NCBI RefSeq assembly: GCF_001591005.1 | Contig: NZ_BCTY01000008.1 | Location: 36,430-100,429, forward strand | Origin: Sphingomonas sanguinis NBRC 13937 | GTDB taxonomy: Bacteria > Pseudomonadota > Alphaproteobacteria > Sphingomonadales > Sphingomonadaceae | Reading direction: 5' to 3' | DNA: 64,000 nucleotides | Shown here: in pieces, positions 34,248 through 43,417 of the stretch | Position numbering within the stretch: position 1 is the stretch's first letter | Layout of the letters: each line of letters begins with the position of its first letter | Made by a program: the position numbers and the translations under genes | Notes under the pieces: model-generated | What the model was told of the DNA's origin: nothing | The model's database searches: none | The model's input: the letters and a program-made list of their open reading frames with translations, nothing else

Positions 34248-35534
34248 ATGTCCTTCTATACCTCGCTGAGCGGTCTCCAGGCTTCGCAGACCGACCTGTC
34301 CGTGATCTCGCACAACATCGCGAACGTCGGCACCAACGGCTTCAAGAAGAGCCATGCCCAGTTCGCCGACGTGATGGCGTCGAACTTCGCGACCGACCCG
34401 ACCAAGCAGGTCGGCTCGGGCGTGGTGGTCAAGGCGAACCGCCAGGAGTTCAAGGAAGGCAATTACAACAATTCGGCCAATGCGCTGGACCTCGCCATTT
34501 CGGGTGACGGCTTCTTCGCGGTGCAGAATCCCGGCAAGGGCCCGCTGCAATATACCCGCAACGGCGCGTTCCAGGTCGATCAGCAGAATTACGTGACCGA
34601 TTCCAGCGGCGGCCGCTTGCAGGTGCTGCCGGTCGACACCGACGGCAACGTCACCGCCACCGGCCTCGACGGCCTGGCCGCGTTGCAGCTGCCCGCGACC
34701 AGCGGCGAGCCGATCGCGACCAAGAAGGTGACGATGGACCTCAACCTGTCGAGCACCGCGGCGACGACGCCGATGGCGTTCAACCGGTCCAACCTCGCGA
34801 CCTACAACAACACCACCATCACCAAGATCTACGACCCGTCGGGCAATGCCATGACGCTGACCAACTATTATGTCCGCAAGCCGTTGCCCGTCGATGCCAA
34901 TGGCAATGCGATCCAGCCGACCGACGGCAGCAGCACCTGGCAGGTCTACAGCTTCGTCGACGACCAGCAGCTGAAGGTTCAGGGTTCCGCCGACCCGGTC
35001 GAGCTGACCTTCGACAAGAACGGCAACATGACCAAGCCGACCGCGCCGGTCACCTTCGACAATTTCACCTCGCACAGCTCGACCGTCTCGCAGCCGCTGA
35101 CGCTGGACTATACCGGGACGTCGCAGGCGGGCTCGGTCTTCTCGGTCGCCTCGCGCACCCAGGACGGCAAGGCGATCGGTACGCTGACCGGCGTGTCGGT
35201 GGGATCGGACGGCCTGGTCGTTGCGTCCTTCTCGAACGGCGAGACCGCCAAGCTGGGCAAGGTGGCGCTGGCCTCGTTCGTCAACATGCCGGGCCTGCGC
35301 CAATCGGGCGACAGCTATTGGCAGGCGACCGGCCTGTCGGGCAACCCGAACATCGGCTCGGCGGGCGAGGGCACCTACGGCGCGATCAAGTCGAGCACGC
35401 TGGAAGGCTCCAACGTCGACATCACCGAGGAACTGGTCAACCTGATCGCGGCGCAGCGCGATTTCCAGGCGAACGCCAAGGCGCTCGATACCTCGAACCA
35501 GATCTCGCAGACGATCTTCAACCTGCGCAGCTGA
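34248..35534 (+). CDS. flgE: Flagellar hook protein FlgE
   Basis: FlgE forms the curved hook that joins rod and filament. The 428-residue protein has the rod/hook N-terminus (SGLQASQTDLSVISHNIANV followed by GTNGFKKS), the FlgE core DLAISGDGFFAVQNPGKGPL, and the C-terminal ITEELVNLIAAQRDFQANAK helix. Central domains are Thr/Asp-rich as usual for surface-exposed parts. Length is typical for alphaproteobacterial hooks. Confidence 0.98.
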   Translation: MSFYTSLSGLQASQTDLSVISHNIANVGTNGFKKSHAQFADVMASNFATDPTKQVGSGVVVKANRQEFKEGNYNNSANALDLAISGDGFFAVQNPGKGPLQYTRNGAFQVDQQNYVTDSSGGRLQVLPVDTDGNVTATGLDGLAALQLPATSGEPIATKKVTMDLNLSSTAATTPMAFNRSNLATYNNTTITKIYDPSGNAMTLTNYYVRKPLPVDANGNAIQPTDGSSTWQVYSFVDDQQLKVQGSADPVELTFDKNGNMTKPTAPVTFDNFTSHSSTVSQPLTLDYTGTSQAGSVFSVASRTQDGKAIGTLTGVSVGSDGLVVASFSNGETAKLGKVALASFVNMPGLRQSGDSYWQATGLSGNPNIGSAGEGTYGAIKSSTLEGSNVDITEELVNLIAAQRDFQANAKALDTSNQISQTIFNLRS

Positions 35535-35566
35535 TCATAGGGGTCGGGGGGTAACAGGGAACCGCG

Positions 35567-36322
35567 ATGGACAAGCTGGTCTACACGGCGGCGACGGGTC
35601 TGCGGGCGCATATGGCGGCGCAGACCGCGATCGCCAACAACATGGCGAACGCCTCGACGATCGGATTTCGCGCCGATCGCGTCGTGTTCGACCGCATCGA
35701 CCTGAAGGGCGGCGGCGCGGCGTTCGAGGCGCGGATGCCGACCGCCGACGAGGTGACCGACGCCGATCGCGCGCCGGGCACGGTGCAGCAGACGGGCAAC
35801 CCGCTCGACGTCGCGGTCGCCACCGGCACCGCGTGGCTGGCGGTGCAGGCTCCCGACGGGTCGGAGGCCTATACGAGGCGTGGCGACCTGGAGGTGACGG
35901 CGACCGGCGTGTTGCAGACCGGCGACGGCTATCCGGCGATCGGCCAGAACGGCCCGATCACCGTGCCGCCGTACAACTCGTTGACCATCGCGCCCGACGG
36001 CACCGTCTCGATCCTGCCGCTGGGCTCCGGTCCCGACGCCCAGCCCCAGGTGATCGACCGGCTGAAGCTGGCCGACACGCGCGGGTCGACCACGGTCAAG
36101 GGTCTGGACAATCTGCTGCGCGTGAAGGGCGGGGGCGCCCTGCCGCAGGACATGGACGCCACCGTCCAGTCCGGCGCGCTGGAAGGGTCCAACGTCAACA
36201 TGACGCAGACGCTGGTCGACATGATCGAGAACCAGCGCAGTTACGAGGTGCAGGCCAACCTCATGAAAGAGGCCAAGTCGTTGGATGAGAACAGCGCATC
36301 GCTGATGCGTCTGCCGAGCTGA
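35567..36322 (+). CDS. flgF: Flagellar rod protein FlgF
   Basis: FlgF is a minor proximal rod subunit. The 251-residue protein starts VYTAATGLRAHMAAQTAIAN followed by NMANASTIGFRAD, contains NPLDVAVATGTAWLAVQAPD and ends with the standard MTQTLVDMIENQRSYEVQAN helix. Compared with FlgG downstream it is slightly shorter and has the short spacing around residues 60-80 expected of FlgF. A 32-bp gap with a weak GGGGG-type ribosome site separates it from flgE. Confidence 0.95.
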   Translation: MDKLVYTAATGLRAHMAAQTAIANNMANASTIGFRADRVVFDRIDLKGGGAAFEARMPTADEVTDADRAPGTVQQTGNPLDVAVATGTAWLAVQAPDGSEAYTRRGDLEVTATGVLQTGDGYPAIGQNGPITVPPYNSLTIAPDGTVSILPLGSGPDAQPQVIDRLKLADTRGSTTVKGLDNLLRVKGGGALPQDMDATVQSGALEGSNVNMTQTLVDMIENQRSYEVQANLMKEAKSLDENSASLMRLPS

Positions 36323-36335
36323 GGATTAGAGGTTT

Positions 36336-37124
36336 ATGTCGTCCGCCGCCTTGCACGTCGCGCGCACCGGGCTCGATGCCCAGGATATGCGTATGCGGGT
36401 CATCTCGAACAACCTGGCCAACGTCAACACGACCGGGTTCAAGCGCGACCGCGCCGCCTTCGAGACGCTGGCCTATCAGGTCGTCACCGCGCCGGGCGCG
36501 GCCAGCTCGACCGAGAGCAAATATGCGACCGGCCTGAACGTCGGCACCGGTGTGCGGGTCCAGGGGACCGCGCGCATCAACACCCAGGGCGCGATGCAGA
36601 CCACCAACAACAGCCTCGACCTGGCGATCGACGGCGACGGCTTCTTCCAGGTGCAGATGCCGGGCGGGACGCTGGGCTATACCCGCGCGGGCAATTTCTC
36701 GCGCTCGGCCGAGGGGCTGCTGGTCACGTCCGAGGGATATCAGGTGATGCCCGGCATCACCGTGCCGGAGGGGACGACCCAGATCACCATCGGCACCGAC
36801 GGCACCGTGTCGGCGACGCTGGCCGGGCAGACCGCGCCCGCCCAGATCGGCCAGATCCAGATCGCCAGCTTCCCGAACTCGGCCGGGCTGCAGGCCAAGG
36901 GCGACAACTACCTGACCGAGACCGCCGCCTCGGGCGCCGCGAACATGGGTGTCGCCGGCCTTGAGGGGCGCGGCCAGATCCGCCAGGGCATGCTCGAAGG
37001 CTCGAACGTCAACGTCGTAGAGGAGCTGGTCGACATGATCGAAACGCAGCGCGCCTATGAGGTGAACTCGAAGATGATCAAGTCGACCGACGAAATGCTC
37101 CAGTACGCCAACCAGAATCTGTGA
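36336..37124 (+). CDS. flgG: Flagellar distal rod protein FlgG
   Basis: FlgG makes the distal rod that crosses the outer membrane. The 262-residue product has RTGLDAQDMRMRVISNNLAN followed by VNTTGFKRDRAAFETLAYQ, the best conserved FlgG stretch. Also present are LDLAIDGDGFFQVQMPGG and the terminal NVVEELVDMIETQRAYEVNS helix. Size is exactly as expected. The flgH start codon overlaps its stop. Confidence 0.98.
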   Translation: MSSAALHVARTGLDAQDMRMRVISNNLANVNTTGFKRDRAAFETLAYQVVTAPGAASSTESKYATGLNVGTGVRVQGTARINTQGAMQTTNNSLDLAIDGDGFFQVQMPGGTLGYTRAGNFSRSAEGLLVTSEGYQVMPGITVPEGTTQITIGTDGTVSATLAGQTAPAQIGQIQIASFPNSAGLQAKGDNYLTETAASGAANMGVAGLEGRGQIRQGMLEGSNVNVVEELVDMIETQRAYEVNSKMIKSTDEMLQYANQNL

Positions 37125-37858
37125 TCATGACCTTCCGCTTTCCCACCCTTCGCTTCGGGTATTGGACCGAGCTGGCGCTGTCGGCGGCGGCGGGTACGCT
37201 GGTCGTCGCCGCGCTGGCGCCGATCCCGGCCCATGCCAGCCTGTTCGGCAAGAAGAAGCCCGTCGAGGACTTCACCACCGTGCGCCCCGCGCCTGTGCCG
37301 ATGCAGCCGGTCGCCCAGCCCAATGGCGGCATCTTCCAGGTGTCGGACGGCTATGCCGCGCTCTACGAAGGCTGGCGCGCGCGCCGGGTCGGCGATCCGC
37401 TGACCATCATCCTGGTCGAGCGGACCGCCGCGTCCAAGTCGGCGGGCTCGAAGCTGGGCTCGAAGGGCGATCTGGGCCTGGCTCCGCCGGTCACCGGTCC
37501 GCTGGGATCGCTGCTCAAGTCGACCGATATCGGCATGAGCGGCAGCCGCAACTTCACCGGCCAGGGTGCCGCCGACCAGTCCAACTCGCTGTCGGGCGAG
37601 ATCAGCGTGACCGTGGCGCAGGTGTTCCCCAACGGCACCATGTTGGTGCAGGGGCAGAAGCGCGTGACGCTGAACCGCGGCGACGAGTTCATCCAGATCA
37701 AGGGGCTGGTCCGCATGGCCGATGTCGGCATCGACAACCGCGTCGAATCGACCCGCGTCGCCGATGCGCAGATCGCCTATACCGGCAAGGGCGACGTCGC
37801 CCGCGCCAGCCGCCAGGGGTGGCTGAGCCGCTTCTTCTCGGCCGTCAGCCCGTTCTGA
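37121..37858 (+). CDS. flgH: Flagellar L-ring protein FlgH
   Basis: FlgH builds the L-ring in the outer membrane. The 245-residue product has the family core (LYEGWRARRVGDPLTIILVE, VTVAQVFPNGTMLVQGQKRV, GLVRMADVGIDNRVESTRVA). It has a Sec-type signal ending near AHAS but no cysteine at all, so the lipid anchor seen in enteric FlgH is missing. The start is GTG 37121 overlapping the flgG stop (GTGA); an ATG two codons later is equally possible. Confidence 0.95.
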   Translation: MIMTFRFPTLRFGYWTELALSAAAGTLVVAALAPIPAHASLFGKKKPVEDFTTVRPAPVPMQPVAQPNGGIFQVSDGYAALYEGWRARRVGDPLTIILVERTAASKSAGSKLGSKGDLGLAPPVTGPLGSLLKSTDIGMSGSRNFTGQGAADQSNSLSGEISVTVAQVFPNGTMLVQGQKRVTLNRGDEFIQIKGLVRMADVGIDNRVESTRVADAQIAYTGKGDVARASRQGWLSRFFSAVSPF

Positions 37859-37870
37859 GGCATCAGAGAC

Positions 37871-38968
37871 ATGATCTTTCGCTTCCTCGCCGCGCTGTTC
37901 GCCACGATCCTGATCGCAGGGCCGGCCTCGGCCGACCGTATCAAGGACCTGGGCGGGTTCCAGGGCATCCGCACCAACCAGCTGACCGGTTACGGCGTCG
38001 TCGTCGGCCTGCCGGGCACGGGTGACGACAATCTGGAATATACCGTCCAGTCCTTGAAGGCGGTCGTCTCGCGTTTCGGGTTGCAGCTGCCGCCCAATGC
38101 CAATCCGGGCATGAAGAATGCCGCGGTGGTGATGGTCACGGCCGAGCTGCCGCCCTTCGCCAAGCCGGGGCAGAAGCTGGACATCACCGTCTCGTCGATG
38201 GGCAAGGCCAAGTCGCTTCGCGGCGGCGCGCTGATCCTGACGCCGCTTCAGGGCGCGGACGGCCAGATCTATGCGATGGCGCAGGGCAATCTGGCGGTCG
38301 GCGGTCTGGGCGCGGAAGGTGCGGACGGGTCGAAGATCGTCGTGAACGTCCCCTCGACCGGCCGCATTCCCGAAGGGGCGACCGTCGAACGTGCCGTCGC
38401 CACCGGGTTCGACACCGCGCCGACCCTGACCTTCAATCTGGCGCGCGCCGACTTCACCACCGCGCAGAACGTCGCCCAGGCGATCAACGCGCGCCTCGGG
38501 CTGGGCACGGCCCAGGCGATGGATGCCGTATCGGTCGCGGTCCGTGCGCCGATGGGCGCCGATGTCCGCGCCACGCTGATGTCGGAGATCGAGAATCTCG
38601 ACGTCACCTCGGCCGAGCCACCCGCCAAGGTGATCGTCAATGCCCGCACCGGCACCGTCGTCATCAACTCGGCCGTGCGGGTCGGCCCGGCGGCGGTCAC
38701 CCATGGCAAGCTGACCGTGAAGATCGACGAGAATCAGCGCGTCAGCCAGCCCGGTCCGCTCAGCGGGGGGCAGACCGCCATCACCCAGAAATCGGGTGTC
38801 TCGATCGAGGAGGAGAAGCGCCCGATGTTCATCGTCGCCCCCGGCCCCAAGCTGGCCGATGTGGTGAAGGCGGTGAACGCGATCGGCGCGGCCCCGTCCG
38901 ACCTGGTCGCCATCCTCGAAGCGCTGAAGGAAGCCGGAGCCCTCAAGGCGGAGTTGATCATCCTGTGA
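37871..38968 (+). CDS. flgI: Flagellar P-ring protein FlgI
   Basis: FlgI forms the periplasmic P-ring around the rod with help from FlgA. The 365-residue protein has a signal peptide ending in ASA near residue 22, then ADRIKDLGGFQGIRTNQLTG followed by YGVVVGLPGTGD, the family signature. The C-terminal half includes AAVTHGKLTVKIDENQRVSQ and the final helix ALKEAGALKAELIIL. Length matches other FlgI proteins. Confidence 0.98.
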   Translation: MIFRFLAALFATILIAGPASADRIKDLGGFQGIRTNQLTGYGVVVGLPGTGDDNLEYTVQSLKAVVSRFGLQLPPNANPGMKNAAVVMVTAELPPFAKPGQKLDITVSSMGKAKSLRGGALILTPLQGADGQIYAMAQGNLAVGGLGAEGADGSKIVVNVPSTGRIPEGATVERAVATGFDTAPTLTFNLARADFTTAQNVAQAINARLGLGTAQAMDAVSVAVRAPMGADVRATLMSEIENLDVTSAEPPAKVIVNARTGTVVINSAVRVGPAAVTHGKLTVKIDENQRVSQPGPLSGGQTAITQKSGVSIEEEKRPMFIVAPGPKLADVVKAVNAIGAAPSDLVAILEALKEAGALKAELIIL

Positions 38969-39297
38969 CGCAGAGCATCGCATCCACGCCCGCCATGGCC
39001 CCGATCACCGGGACCGTCTCCACCGATACCAAGCGGCTGTCGAACAGCGCCAATCTCGACAAGGCGGGCACCCAGTTCGAGGCGATCTTCAACGGCATGA
39101 TGCTGAAGGCGATGCGCCAGACCAAGCTGGGCGACACGCTGTTCGAGTCGCAGGCGCTCGACACGTTTCGCGACATGCAGGACCAGCAGGTGGCCCAGAC
39201 CATGGCCGAACATGCCCCGATGGGCATCGGCAAGGCGGTGACCGCATTCCTGGCCAAGTCGCAACCCAAAATTAACCAAGCACAACCTATCGCATAA
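38965..39297 (+). CDS. flgJ: Rod-binding protein FlgJ, single-domain type
   Basis: This 110-residue protein contains only the rod-binding half of FlgJ: LDKAGTQFEAIFNGMMLKAM and the QALDTFRDMQDQQVAQTMAE segment. The muramidase half of enteric FlgJ is absent, which is usual in alphaproteobacteria; the separate transglycosylase at 28981 is the likely substitute. The start codon is GTG, overlapping the flgI stop (GTGA). It is followed within 4 bp by flgK. Confidence 0.92.
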   Translation: MTQSIASTPAMAPITGTVSTDTKRLSNSANLDKAGTQFEAIFNGMMLKAMRQTKLGDTLFESQALDTFRDMQDQQVAQTMAEHAPMGIGKAVTAFLAKSQPKINQAQPIA

Positions 39298-39300
39298 ACC

Positions 39301-40644
39301 ATGAGCGACCTGCTTCACATCGGCGCCTCGGGCGTGCGGGCGTATCAGACCGCGTTGACGGCGGTTGGCGAGAATATCGCCAACACCGGCACCGACGGCT
39401 ATTCGCGTCGCACGGTCACGCTGCGTGAAGTCGGCACCACGGGTGGGGCGACCAGCAACCGGCTGTCGCCCGGCGCCGGGGTCACGGTCGACGGCATCGC
39501 CCGCGCGACCGACACCTATCTGACGGCCGGTCTGCGCACCGCGACTTCGGACCTGGGGCGCAGTGAAGCGGGCTCCGTCTGGCTCAGCCGAATCCAGGAC
39601 GTGATGACCGGCAACAAGGTGTCGGACCAGCTGACCGGTTTCTTCACCGCCGCGCGCAACATGGCATCGGACCCCACGTCCAGCGCGCTGCGCACCAACA
39701 TGATCGAAGCCGCCACGTCGGCGGCTTTCGCGTTTACGGCGACCGACAAGGCGTTCGACGCAACCGAGGCGGATTTCGACGGCCAGGCGCGCGATGCGGC
39801 CCAGGGGCTGTCGTCGCTGGCCGTGTCGCTGTCGCGTGTAAACGACGGCCTGACCCGGACCCAGGCGGGCACCGCCACCTCGGCGCAGCTTGCCGACCAG
39901 CGCGACCAGATCCTGTCGCAGATGAGCGGCCTGTCCGACGTCAATGTGACGCTCGACGAGCTGGGACGCGCCACGGTGCGGATCGGCGACCGGGCAGGGC
40001 CGATTCTGGCCTCGCCGGATACGCTGGGTTCGGTCAGCTATAACCGGCTGACCGGTGGCGGGATCAGCTTCACCGTCGCCTCGCAGGGCAAGGTGTCCCA
40101 GGTGGTGCCGTCAGGCGGGACGCTGGGCGGACTGGTCGACGGGGCGGAGCGGATCTCGGCGATGCGCGACAGCTTCACCCAGGTCGCTCAGGACTTTGCG
40201 GCCACGATGAACACGCTCCAGTCCAAGGGCGAGGATGCCAGCGGCGCGACCGGGCGGCCGATGTTCACCATGGCGTCGAGCGGCGCGGCGATGACCGTCG
40301 CCCTGACCGATGCGTCGCAGATCGCGGCGGCGGGGAGCGGCAAGGGGCCGCGCAACACCGACAATCTCTCGGCGATCGAGGCGTCGCGCTACACGGGCCA
40401 GTTCGAAGGCCGGCTGACCGATATCGTCACCGAAAACGCCTCCAGCCTGAAGCAGCGGCAGACGATCGCCGACGCCCAGTCGTCGATTCGCGACGGGGCC
40501 AAGGCCGCGCTGGCCGGTGCGACCGGCGTCACGCTGGACAATGAGGCCGTGTCGCTGATGCGGTTTCAGCAAGCCTATTCCGCGTCGGGCCGCGTCATCC
40601 AGGTCGCGCGCGATATCTTCCAGTCCATCCTCGAAATCCGGTGA
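39301..40644 (+). CDS. flgK: Hook-filament junction protein FlgK
   Basis: FlgK (HAP1) is the first junction protein between hook and filament. The 447-residue product begins LLHIGASGVRAYQTALTAVG followed by ENIANTGTDGYSRRTVTLRE and ends with EAVSLMRFQQAYSASGRVIQ and the usual VARDIFQSILEIR, both diagnostic. The middle part is shorter than in enteric FlgK (about 545 residues), consistent with a smaller surface domain. flgL overlaps the stop. Confidence 0.97.
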   Translation: MSDLLHIGASGVRAYQTALTAVGENIANTGTDGYSRRTVTLREVGTTGGATSNRLSPGAGVTVDGIARATDTYLTAGLRTATSDLGRSEAGSVWLSRIQDVMTGNKVSDQLTGFFTAARNMASDPTSSALRTNMIEAATSAAFAFTATDKAFDATEADFDGQARDAAQGLSSLAVSLSRVNDGLTRTQAGTATSAQLADQRDQILSQMSGLSDVNVTLDELGRATVRIGDRAGPILASPDTLGSVSYNRLTGGGISFTVASQGKVSQVVPSGGTLGGLVDGAERISAMRDSFTQVAQDFAATMNTLQSKGEDASGATGRPMFTMASSGAAMTVALTDASQIAAAGSGKGPRNTDNLSAIEASRYTGQFEGRLTDIVTENASSLKQRQTIADAQSSIRDGAKAALAGATGVTLDNEAVSLMRFQQAYSASGRVIQVARDIFQSILEIR

Positions 40645-41546
40645 CGGTGATGCAGATTTCCAACTCCACCTCCACCCTCTATGAGAGCACCACGAAGCGC
40701 ATGGCGGCCCTGCAGGGCAAGGCCAATGAGCTGATGGTGCAGAACGCGACCGGCAAGCGGTTGATCAAGCCGTCCGACGATGCCGCCGCATCGGCGCAGA
40801 TCGCGCAGCTAGACCGCGCCGATGCCGATTCGGCCGTCTACAAAGGCAATCTGAACCTCGCCAAATCGGTGCTGCAGCAGGTGGACACGACCCTGGGGTC
40901 GATCGGCGACCAGTTGAAGAACGCCGCCGAGATCGCGACCAAGGCGGCCAACGGCACGCTCAGCGACTATGACCGTTCGGTGCTGGGAGACCAGCTGATC
41001 GCGATCCGCGACCAGCTGGTCCAACTGGGCAATACCCGCGACATGCGCAACCAGCCGCTGTTCGGCACGGTCGACGGCACCGATGCGGTGCAGTTGAACA
41101 ACGGTACGGCCACCTATGCCGATTCGCAGGTCTCGGCGGTCCCCATCGACCGCGACCAGACGGTCGAGGTGACGGTCAGCGCCAAACAGGTCTTTCAGTC
41201 GGGCAACAGCGACACCTTCACGGTGCTCAACAACCTGATCACCGGACTGAAGACGCCCGGCACGCCCGCCGCCACGTTGAGCAGTGCGATCGACCAGCTG
41301 AACGCCGCCAACAACAATGTCGCTACGGTCCAGGCATCGGTGGGCGCACGCGAAACCCGCGTCACCTTGCAGGAAAGCCTGATGCAGGGCGCTGCCACTG
41401 ATCGCGCCACGCTGCGCTCCAGCGTCGAGGACGTCGATATCGCCAGCAACATCGCCCAGTTGCAGCAGACGATGACCGTGCTGCAGGCGACGCAGGCGAG
41501 CTTCAGCAAGCTGGCCGGGCTGTCGCTGTTCGATTATCTGAAATAA
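40641..41546 (+). CDS. flgL: Hook-filament junction protein FlgL
   Basis: FlgL (HAP3) is the second junction protein and resembles flagellin. The 301-residue protein has the flagellin-like N-terminus (MQISNSTSTLYESTTKRMAA, GKRLIKPSDDAAASAQIAQL) and C-terminus (VEDVDIASNIAQLQQTMTVL followed by QATQASFSKLAGLSLFDYLK). The start is GTG 40641 overlapping the flgK stop, with an ATG at 40650 as alternative. It ends the rod-hook operon. Confidence 0.96.
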   Translation: MTVMQISNSTSTLYESTTKRMAALQGKANELMVQNATGKRLIKPSDDAAASAQIAQLDRADADSAVYKGNLNLAKSVLQQVDTTLGSIGDQLKNAAEIATKAANGTLSDYDRSVLGDQLIAIRDQLVQLGNTRDMRNQPLFGTVDGTDAVQLNNGTATYADSQVSAVPIDRDQTVEVTVSAKQVFQSGNSDTFTVLNNLITGLKTPGTPAATLSSAIDQLNAANNNVATVQASVGARETRVTLQESLMQGAATDRATLRSSVEDVDIASNIAQLQQTMTVLQATQASFSKLAGLSLFDYLK

Positions 41547-41659
41547 TCGTCATCGGCGCGGACATCCTTTCCGGCGCGGTAACCCTATGGTGACCAAATC
41601 GCGGTAATCCAGACATCTGACGGCCCTTGTGTCGCTTCCTTCTGGAGAATCGGTCCACC

Positions 41660-42523
41660 ATGTTTCCTGCCATCGGCCTTGTCATCCTGCTCGGCATGGT
41701 CTTCGGCGGCTTCGCCATTACTGGCGGCGCGCTGGGGCCTGTGTTCGAGGCGATTCCCCACGAAATGCTCATCATCGGCGGCGCGGCCGTCGGCGCGCTC
41801 GTCATCGGCAATAGCGGTGCCGAGTTGAAGGCGCTGGGCGGTGCCATGGGCAAGATCTTCAAGGGGCCCAAATACAAGAAGCAGGACTATCTCGACGTCA
41901 TCTTCCTCGTCTCGAAGCTGATGAAGCTCCTGCGCACCGAAGGGCCGATCGCGCTGGAACCGCATGTCGAGGACCCCAAGTCCTCCTCCGTGTTCGCCGA
42001 ATATCCGCGCCTCGTTGCCGACCATACGCTGGTCAACCTGATCGCCGACACGCTGCGCCTGGTCGTCGTCTCGTCCGGCACGCTCGACGTGCACGCGGTC
42101 GAGGAGGTCATGGACAACGCCATCAAGACCCACCACCACGAGGTGGAGGGGCCGCAGGGCACGCTGCAGAGCCTGGCCGACTCGCTGCCCGCGCTGGGTA
42201 TCGTCGCCGCCGTGCTCGGCATCGTGAAGACCATGGGCTCGATCGACAAGCCGCCGAGCGTGCTGGGCGGCATGATCGGCTCGGCGCTGGTCGGCACCTT
42301 CATGGGCGTGCTGCTGGCTTACGGCATCGTCAATCCGTTCGCGGGACGTCTGAAGCAGGTGATCGACGCCGACGCCGCCATCTATCACGTCGTCAAGCAG
42401 ATCATCATCGCCTCGCTCCACGGCCATCCGCAGCCGCTGGTCATCGAGGCGGCGCGTTCTGGCATCAAGCACAAGGATCAGCCCGGCTTTGCCGAGGTGT
42501 TCGACGGCCTGCGGGGACGCTAA
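41660..42523 (+). CDS. motA: Flagellar stator protein MotA
   Basis: MotA, with MotB, forms the ion-conducting stator. The 287-residue product has four membrane segments: two at the N-terminus (about 1-22 and 33-52), then DSLPALGIVAAVLGIVKTMG with the conserved proline and GSALVGTFMGVLLAYGIVNP. The cytoplasmic loop between them (about 60-165) carries the charged residues that touch FliG. It starts 113 bp after flgL with a TTCTGGAGAATC ribosome site, so it may have its own promoter. Confidence 0.96.
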   Translation: MFPAIGLVILLGMVFGGFAITGGALGPVFEAIPHEMLIIGGAAVGALVIGNSGAELKALGGAMGKIFKGPKYKKQDYLDVIFLVSKLMKLLRTEGPIALEPHVEDPKSSSVFAEYPRLVADHTLVNLIADTLRLVVVSSGTLDVHAVEEVMDNAIKTHHHEVEGPQGTLQSLADSLPALGIVAAVLGIVKTMGSIDKPPSVLGGMIGSALVGTFMGVLLAYGIVNPFAGRLKQVIDADAAIYHVVKQIIIASLHGHPQPLVIEAARSGIKHKDQPGFAEVFDGLRGR

Positions 42524-42526
42524 GCC

Positions 42527-43417
42527 ATGGCGCGCGCACCGCATGGCAAGAACGAGCCGCCCAAGATCGTCATCGTCAAGAAGATCATCGCCGATGGTCA
42601 TGGCGGGCATCATGGCGGTGCGTGGAAGGTCGCCTATGCCGACTTCGTGACCGCGATGATGGCGTTCTTCCTGTTGCTCTGGCTGCTGGGCGCGACGACC
42701 GAGAAACAGCGCAAGGGCATTGCCGATTATTTCGCGCCGACCCTGCTCGACACCCGTTCGATGGGCGTCGGCGGCGGTGCGCTGAACGGCGGTCCGGGGG
42801 CGGGCGACAAGGCCAGCGGCGCGAGCGGCATCGTGCAGCTGATCGTGCCCAAGATGACGCCCGATGGCGGTGAAAAGGCGGGAACCGGCGACAAGGGCTC
42901 GCTGCGCAACCCCAATTCGGTCGCCGTGGATCGCAAGAAGTTCGCCGATCTGCAAAAGGCGCTCGAGAAGAAGATGAACATGACGCCGGAGCTCAAGCGC
43001 CTGGCCAAGCATATCCGCTTCATCCCGACCCAGGACGGCCTGCGCATCGATCTGGTCGACAATGCCGATTATTCGATGTTCGCCAGCGGCACGACCCAGC
43101 TGGAGCCCGAGGCGTCCGCGCTGATCGGCACCATCGCCCAGTCGATCGCGGGGCTGCCCAACACGATCATGATCCGCGGCCATACCGACAGCCTGGGCTA
43201 TGGCGATCCGCGCGCGATGAACAACTGGATGCTGTCGTCCAGCCGCGCCGAGTCGACCCGCCGCCGCCTGGCCGCCGGGGGCATCCCCGAAGCACGCTTC
43301 GAACGGATCGAAGGCGTCGCCGACCGCGAACCGATCATCACCGACAACCCGTCCGACCCGCGCAACCGCCGCGTCGCGATCACCCTGCTCTATCGCAAGG
43401 GCAGCTTCGGGCAGTAA
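42527..43417 (+). CDS. motB: Flagellar stator protein MotB
   Basis: MotB anchors the stator to peptidoglycan. The 296-residue protein has the basic N-terminus, the membrane helix AWKVAYADFVTAMMAFFLLL with the proton-carrying aspartate at residue 39, and a C-terminal OmpA-like domain (IRGHTDSLGYGDPRAMNNWM, SSSRAESTRRRL, DPRNRRVAITLL). The gene begins 3 bp after motA. Unlike the short MotB-like protein at 31275, all family motifs are present. Confidence 0.97.
   Translation: MARAPHGKNEPPKIVIVKKIIADGHGGHHGGAWKVAYADFVTAMMAFFLLLWLLGATTEKQRKGIADYFAPTLLDTRSMGVGGGALNGGPGAGDKASGASGIVQLIVPKMTPDGGEKAGTGDKGSLRNPNSVAVDRKKFADLQKALEKKMNMTPELKRLAKHIRFIPTQDGLRIDLVDNADYSMFASGTTQLEPEASALIGTIAQSIAGLPNTIMIRGHTDSLGYGDPRAMNNWMLSSSRAESTRRRLAAGGIPEARFERIEGVADREPIITDNPSDPRNRRVAITLLYRKGSFGQ

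Noticed and set aside
37055..38983. Long leftward frame opposite flgH and flgI
   Set aside because: Antisense shadow of two clear genes; composition is Arg/His/Asp-rich without any domain.
41589..41620. Possible sigma-54 promoter before motA (GG-N10-GC spacing)
   Set aside because: Only the GG and GC pairs fit; the surrounding bases differ from TGGCACG-N4-TTGC, and no hexamer cluster lies nearby.
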